IMG/VR virus record: IMGVR_UViG_3300006737_000062
Location: 1-41,688 of that record
Length of the DNA: 41,688 nt
Reading direction: 5' to 3' (one strand)
DNA from: a virus
This document shows, one piece after another, positions 38,601 through 41,688 of this stretch (positions are counted from its first letter, which is position 1; each line of letters starts with the position of its first letter). The notes below the pieces were generated by a model, which was not told the DNA's origin, made no database searches, and saw nothing but the letters and a program-made list of their open reading frames with translations. The position numbers were made by a program, and so were the translations under genes.

Positions 38601-39398
38601 TCAAAATTCTATACTCGTAATATTTTAGAGACAGCTAACGCTTTATTAAGTGATGATTTTATGGCGGCAAGGTCTCCTGATAGAGTATTCTCTTCTATTC
38701 TAGCAAGAGCAATGTTTAAAATTGTACCTTTATCTGGTGGTCTTCGCTATTTAGATAGAGTTGGAGATGAGTGGCAACGAGAATTATTAACATTTACAGA
38801 TAGAATGAGAACCTTAGACCCTTTTGATTTTATATCTAATCAAGATTACATTATGCCTAAAAGAAATATGTTAGGTGAAATTATCAAAAGAGATAATGGT
38901 TGGTTATTTGGTTTAGGTGGAGACACAGGTTTATGGTCTTCTCCTTTCGCTATGCAAAAATGGAAAAATAATGCAACAGTGCAATTCTTTGAAAACAGAG
39001 ATATTGAATATCGTGAACCTAATAAAAAAGATAAGTACACACAATTAGATTTAAGAGATGTGAGACACCCTGAAACAGGTCAAACAGCTTATGATAGAAT
39101 GTTGGAAATTAAAACAGAAATTAAAATTCCGTATAAAGGTAAAAAGTATTCACTTCCTGATTTAATAGAAATACTAATAGCAGATAAAAAAAGTAACTTA
39201 TATAAACTTCCTAGTGGAGAAGTAGCAGGAGTTGATTATCAACAAAAAAAGATTTTAAGTATTATCACTAACGCTGAGAGAGTAGCATACAATAGAATGT
39301 TTAAAGAGTTTCCAATACTTAAAGAAACAATGAAATTAAGAAACATTTTCATTAAAGAAAAATTTAATGAAGCTAAGATACAGTGGAATTTAGAATAA
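35601..39398 (+). CDS. Internal virion protein D (T7 gp16-like), no transglycosylase motif seen
   Basis: 1265 residues (T7 gp16 is 1318). Helical throughout, with RVDLSPDERAAIKTEIQLRE, NLLSSPDTHILNIISGLTQT and QWKPFVMLLRSARLL (about 575-615), then AAYTTSLPMRVLSAGDEFLK and TMLFKGRMAAQIN, which are typical of the marine gp16-like family. T7 gp16 has an N-terminal lytic transglycosylase domain; here the first 150 residues show no ES-G or AES-W catalytic motif. Wall digestion at entry may thus rely on another protein. It spans the inner membrane in T7. Its stop is followed by a promoter-like motif. Confidence 0.85.
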   Translation: MADWRTTKIEEPKVEFPSVFNAVDTITQEKINNLPAENLKKAKNAKYALEEIQTKKFYETLKSYYTWRDGDSELTTKGIKTFSEMNHEEMLEFFYNDRAWRNNNTIAMGKDMANVFGIEDPEKLKQFAYIQETYAMLPSFWNDPNVTWADFLINSGGAMVADPVNLIGFGVGGQAAKQGYKTALKELLKGRMAKELNKKQLLEMQKRVQKEAMGKAIKKGALYEGFIGGTFAGSHDAMLQTTAIQSGISDEFSLKQLGLSTAAGFGFGTVFGAGFTAGSFKLTNRSLKNTSIKQLNDLHNYGRGDITGKRLFTDLAEKKKKKFYYKNLSKEKIDEIEANSRVKGNTTEERILNLRKTADEGIRSDDKPPKEKFNYTKFKSGKALIFLKASARQIADELGSDRVSFKDMERVAEELSIDPVKLRKLALSKSKEDRELYGLIIAHGDSMIKEADDIVKLANELQRVDLSPDERAAIKTEIQLREEVLAELMSVQKSMQENYARATTAGRVIKDKERAVKLIIEPEDPKMKQLKEGDSDAYYEAISKLDDNNHVILALQNSRKVNKWDLAAEYVNNNLLSSPDTHILNIISGLTQTQWKPFVMLLRSARLLTKDRSRAKIVAREALMTWTYQAVFTKHALARALKSFYMGRPVLDSVQMKYDSNIRQGQLQQFINGVGEMLTEPFGMLGKPVQKAINVAAYTTSLPMRVLSAGDEFLKTMLFKGRMAAQINSNMMRLHPEILSSSFDTKRWTNRKAYIDKFREMEAEYVANKGEGIGTPDMKSKNLSDADRLEVNDPLQYAREGSYTQSATSINPLTGNKEGRITGWLLSTTKKAKWLRVIGLHFINTPSNLLRWNFQHFPFLGRFQFQMKHMLAKGKDGKFLNPEAAAEAQARMDAGLLLWGSAVTAVLSGKITGGGSRDYKVNKEKQELTNWKPYAWVQNDGTHVSINRLDPIFMPFFVVADVVDGMKQFMEVNEDLPESVANQYLELGMATVAMITRNLTSKFYTRNILETANALLSDDFMAARSPDRVFSSILARAMFKIVPLSGGLRYLDRVGDEWQRELLTFTDRMRTLDPFDFISNQDYIMPKRNMLGEIIKRDNGWLFGLGGDTGLWSSPFAMQKWKNNATVQFFENRDIEYREPNKKDKYTQLDLRDVRHPETGQTAYDRMLEIKTEIKIPYKGKKYSLPDLIEILIADKKSNLYKLPSGEVAGVDYQQKKILSIITNAERVAYNRMFKEFPILKETMKLRNIFIKEKFNEAKIQWNLE

Positions 39399-39399
39399 T

Positions 39400-39416
39400 A
39401 AAGTCCCCTTCTTAGA
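39400..39416 (+). promoter_or_regulatory. Putative phage promoter before the tail fibre genes
   Basis: AAAGTCCCCTTCTTAGA fits AAAGTNCCCNTNNTAGA exactly. It lies two bases after the gp16-like stop and 27 before the fibre start. Would drive the tail fibre cassette at the right-hand end of the structural genes. Confidence 0.55.
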
Positions 39417-39443
39417 AGAGAAATTCACAAATAAAGGATAAAT

Positions 39444-41018
39444 ATGGCTAATAGTTTTGTACGTTACACTGGTAACGGCAGTACAACTGCGTATTCTGTA
39501 CCTTTTAGTTACAGAGACCAAGCAGATATTACTGTTACTGTAGCAGGTTCAGCTACAACAGCTTTTAGTTGGAATGGTGCAGGTACAACAATTACCTTTA
39601 GTTCCGCTCCTGCTAATAGTGCCGCTATTGAAATTAGACGTACAACAAGTCAAGGAACAAAATTAGTAGATTATGCTTCAGGCTCAGTATTAACAGAAAA
39701 TGATTTAGATACAGACTCAAATCAAGGTTTCTTTATGTCTCAGGAAGCTATTGATGACGCAGATGATGTTATCAAAATATCAAACTCAGACTTTCAATAT
39801 GATGTAGGTACTAAAAAATTAAGAAATGTTGTAGACCCTACGTCAGCACAAGACGCCGCAACAAAGAATTATGTTGATACGGCGGCTACTTCACAGGTTA
39901 ATCAAGCAACAACTCAAGCGACTGCGGCGGCTAGTTCAGCTACGGCGGCGGCTTCGAGTGCTACAAGTGCTTCGACTTCAGCTTCTACAGCAACAACTAA
40001 AGCTAGTGAGGCTAGTACGTCAGCTACTTCAGCTTCGACTTCAGCTTCAACAGCTACGACAAAAGCCTCTGAAGCAAGTACGTCAGCTTCGACAGCGACA
40101 ACAAAAGCTAGTGAAGCAAGTACGTCAGCTACAAATGCGGCTAGTTCAGCTAGTACAGCATCAACTCAAGCTACTAATGCGGCTTCTTCAGCAACGTCTG
40201 CGGCGGCTAGTTATGATAGCTTTGATGACAGATATTTAGGAGCTAAGGCTTCAAACCCTTCAGTTGACAATGATGGTGCGACTCTAATTGATGGTGCATT
40301 ATATTTCAATACAACAAACAATGTAATGATGGTGTATGACTTAGGTAGTACAACATGGCTTAGAACAACGCCAACATCTTCAGACCAAACAGCAATTAAT
40401 ACAGTCAATTCAAATGCGAGTAACATTAATACAGTTGCCGCTCAAAATTCTAACATAACAACTTTGGCAGGTATTTCTAGTGACATTACAAGCGTAGCAG
40501 GTATTGCTAGTGATGTAGCGGCAGTAGAAAATAAACTAACAGAAATAGAAGCTGTAGCTGATGATTTAGCTGAAGCTAGTTCTGAAATAGATGTAGTGGC
40601 AGGTTCAATCGCTAACGTAAATACAGTTGGTAGTGCAATCGCTAATGTCAATTTAACAGGTGGTTCAATAGCTAATGTCAATACAGTAGCCTCTAATATT
40701 AGTGGCGTAAATAGTTTTGCTGATAGATATAGAGTAGACTCAAGTGACCCTACATCTTCCTTAGATGAAGGTGACTTAGTTTATAATACTTCATCTAACG
40801 CTTTAAAATATTACAATGGTAGCTCTTGGGCTTCTGTTGGAGTAAACACAGATGAGACTTCTAAAGTATCATCTAACGACACCACAGCAGGTTACTTAAA
40901 TGGTAAACTTGTAGCAGGTACGAATGTTACTTTCACTGAGAATAATAATGGAAGTAATGAAACTTTAACCATTGCGGCAACGGATAACAGTATCCCATTC
41001 GCAATAGCATTAGGATAA
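39444..41018 (+). CDS. Tail fibre protein (T7 gp17-like N-terminal domain)
   Basis: 524 residues. The N-terminal ~150 residues (FVRYTGNGSTTAYSVPFSYR, then IEIRRTTSQGT, DYASGSVLTENDLDTDSNQG and QDAATKNYVD) are the T7 gp17 N-terminal virion-anchoring domain. An Ala/Ser/Thr repeat shaft follows (about 150-255), then about 265 residues with NINTVA, SITSVAG and SIANVNTVA-type repeats of a beta-helical shaft. It ends TIAATDNSIPFAIALG. It lacks an obvious receptor-binding head, which the following short proteins may supply. Confidence 0.9.
   Translation: MANSFVRYTGNGSTTAYSVPFSYRDQADITVTVAGSATTAFSWNGAGTTITFSSAPANSAAIEIRRTTSQGTKLVDYASGSVLTENDLDTDSNQGFFMSQEAIDDADDVIKISNSDFQYDVGTKKLRNVVDPTSAQDAATKNYVDTAATSQVNQATTQATAAASSATAAASSATSASTSASTATTKASEASTSATSASTSASTATTKASEASTSASTATTKASEASTSATNAASSASTASTQATNAASSATSAAASYDSFDDRYLGAKASNPSVDNDGATLIDGALYFNTTNNVMMVYDLGSTTWLRTTPTSSDQTAINTVNSNASNINTVAAQNSNITTLAGISSDITSVAGIASDVAAVENKLTEIEAVADDLAEASSEIDVVAGSIANVNTVGSAIANVNLTGGSIANVNTVASNISGVNSFADRYRVDSSDPTSSLDEGDLVYNTSSNALKYYNGSSWASVGVNTDETSKVSSNDTTAGYLNGKLVAGTNVTFTENNNGSNETLTIAATDNSIPFAIALG
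39892..40213 (+). repeat. Ala/Ser/Thr repeat tract in the tail fibre shaft
   Basis: The DNA repeats GCTTCAACAGC- and AAAGCTAGTGAAGCAAGTAC-like units, encoding copies of SASTATTKASEASTSAT. At least three copies of TATTKASEAST are seen (about residues 185-225). Such tracts form coiled-coil trimeric shafts and are prone to recombination and length change. Confidence 0.85.
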
Positions 41019-41021
41019 CAC

Positions 41022-41339
41022 ATGGCAAATAATTTTTCACAAGCTGACGCAACATTAGCTAATAATAATTTGACTACTGTTGTCTCTGCAACTTCTAATA
41101 AGCAAATCGTAATAGGTTTACTTATTTCAAACACAGGTACGTCTTCTATTAATGTAGATGCAGTAATGAATGATGGGTCTAACGATAGATACATTATTAA
41201 AAATGCACCTCTACCAACTGGAAGTTCACTAGAGTGTGTTCAAGGAAAAATAGTTATTCCTAGTGGTGGAGCAATAAAAGTCAAAAAAGACAGTGGCACA
41301 GCAGACGTAATTGTTTCTTTATTAACTGACGTAGCATAG
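41022..41339 (+). CDS. Small tail-associated protein (105 aa)
   Basis: Begins ANNFSQADATLANNNLTTVV and has a beta-rich body (IVIGLLISNTGTSSINVDAV, RYIIKNAPLPTGSSLECVQG, KIVIPSGGAIKVKKDSGTA). The PLPTGSSLE-KIVIPSGG-I pattern is that of small phage proteins often annotated as tail or head-closure accessory in marine phages. Starts three bases after the fibre stop and precedes the next fibre gene. Probably a fibre or tail accessory subunit. Confidence 0.6.
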   Translation: MANNFSQADATLANNNLTTVVSATSNKQIVIGLLISNTGTSSINVDAVMNDGSNDRYIIKNAPLPTGSSLECVQGKIVIPSGGAIKVKKDSGTADVIVSLLTDVA

Positions 41340-41346
41340 GAGATAC

Positions 41347-41688
41347 ATGGCATATTTAGGTAGTAAACCTCAAAGTGGTTTTATAAGTAACGCTAAAGAG
41401 CGATACACTGGTTTAACTACAAATTATGTAGACCTCAATCATAGTATAGGTTCATTAGCTGACTGTATAGTATGGGTCAATTATGTAAAACAAGACGCAA
41501 CTAATTTAACTTTAACAAGTTCTACAAGAATTACATTAGGAGCAACTTTAGTCGCAAGTGATATTGTAGAAATTGCCTATCTAGGAAAAGCAGTTAATAC
41601 TCAAACACCTTCTACTGGTAGTGTGTCAGTTGATATGCTTTCTGCTAGTGGAACAAAATCAAGTTCAACTTTCCTTGCAGGAGATAAT
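41347..41688 (+). CDS. Tail fibre N-terminal part (3' truncated at window end)
   Basis: 114 residues are visible from the ATG at 41347, behind AGGAGATAC, and the frame is still open at the last base. It begins AYLGSKPQSGFISNAKERYT, then VDLNHSIGSLADCIVWVNYV, TNLTLTSSTRITLGATLVAS and IVEIAYLGKAVNTQTPS, and ends SSSTFLAGDN. These are typical of the N-terminal anchors of S74-chaperoned marine podovirus fibres. It probably joins the C-terminal fragment at 2-415. The join needs at least two missing bases (gap of 3n+2) to keep frame. Confidence 0.75.
   Translation, partial: MAYLGSKPQSGFISNAKERYTGLTTNYVDLNHSIGSLADCIVWVNYVKQDATNLTLTSSTRITLGATLVASDIVEIAYLGKAVNTQTPSTGSVSVDMLSASGTKSSSTFLAGDN

Noticed and set aside
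39871-40239. Leu/Arg-rich frame (122 aa) in the fibre repeat
   Set aside because: It is the alternate frame of the Ala/Ser/Thr codon repeats; no ribosome site and implausible composition.

Overview
The window is almost the whole genome of a T7-like podovirus (Autographiviridae type) with low GC and A/T-ending codon use. The order of modules, a tyrosine integrase beside a tRNA-derived attachment site, a single-subunit RNA polymerase, a short A-family DNA polymerase and a class I ribonucleotide reductase resemble the temperate or potentially temperate pelagiphages of the HTVC019P/HTVC011P type that infect SAR11. The host assignment is an inference from architecture and composition only. Nearly all genes are on the + strand, densely packed and often overlapping by 1-20 bases.

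Layout. 1-4420: a cassette of short tail-fibre or receptor-binding-like proteins, starting with the C-terminal half of an S74-type chaperone fibre whose N-terminal half is probably at 41347-41688 (the assembly appears to be opened inside that gene). 4439-8708: small membrane proteins, a three-TM holin, small and large terminase, a glucosaminidase and a GH24 muramidase. 8709-9280: a non-coding junction with a phage-type promoter, a strong hairpin terminator and an inverted repeat. 9280-11551: an early region of very small genes. 11636-13126: a winged-helix regulator, the integrase and the att site. 13127-25390: RNA polymerase, SSB, endonuclease I, gp3.5-like protein, primase-helicase, DNA polymerase, nuclease, exonuclease, a DUF6378-like protein, NrdA and NrdB. 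25414-39398: ejected small proteins, portal, scaffold, capsid, tail tubes and internal virion proteins. 39444-41688: tail fibre genes.

The main discovery is in the early region. Four sequences fold by eye into complete hammerhead ribozymes (cleavage predicted after 9288, 9902, 10429 and 11108). They use all three topologies (type III, I, I, II). One precedes the first early gene; the other three follow stop codons directly or overlap a gene's last codons. All have a 6-bp stem I of the form UGUNNN/NNNACA and a 4-bp stem II. One carries a paired C3U/G8A change that keeps the 3-8 core base pair. They would cut the early transcript into separate units of about 614, 527 and 679 nt, three of which begin translation from CAA-rich leaders. 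I have not seen such a tandem array described for a phage operon, but I could not search the literature or databases.

Other notable points: a 17-bp promoter-like motif (AAAGTNCCCNTNNTAGA) repeated at seven module boundaries, probably for the phage RNA polymerase; three 17-bp repeats spaced exactly 33 nt apart; an integrase that appears to start at an AUU codon behind a perfect Shine-Dalgarno; and a gp3.5 homologue that has lost most of its amidase active site, so it may act only as an RNA polymerase regulator.
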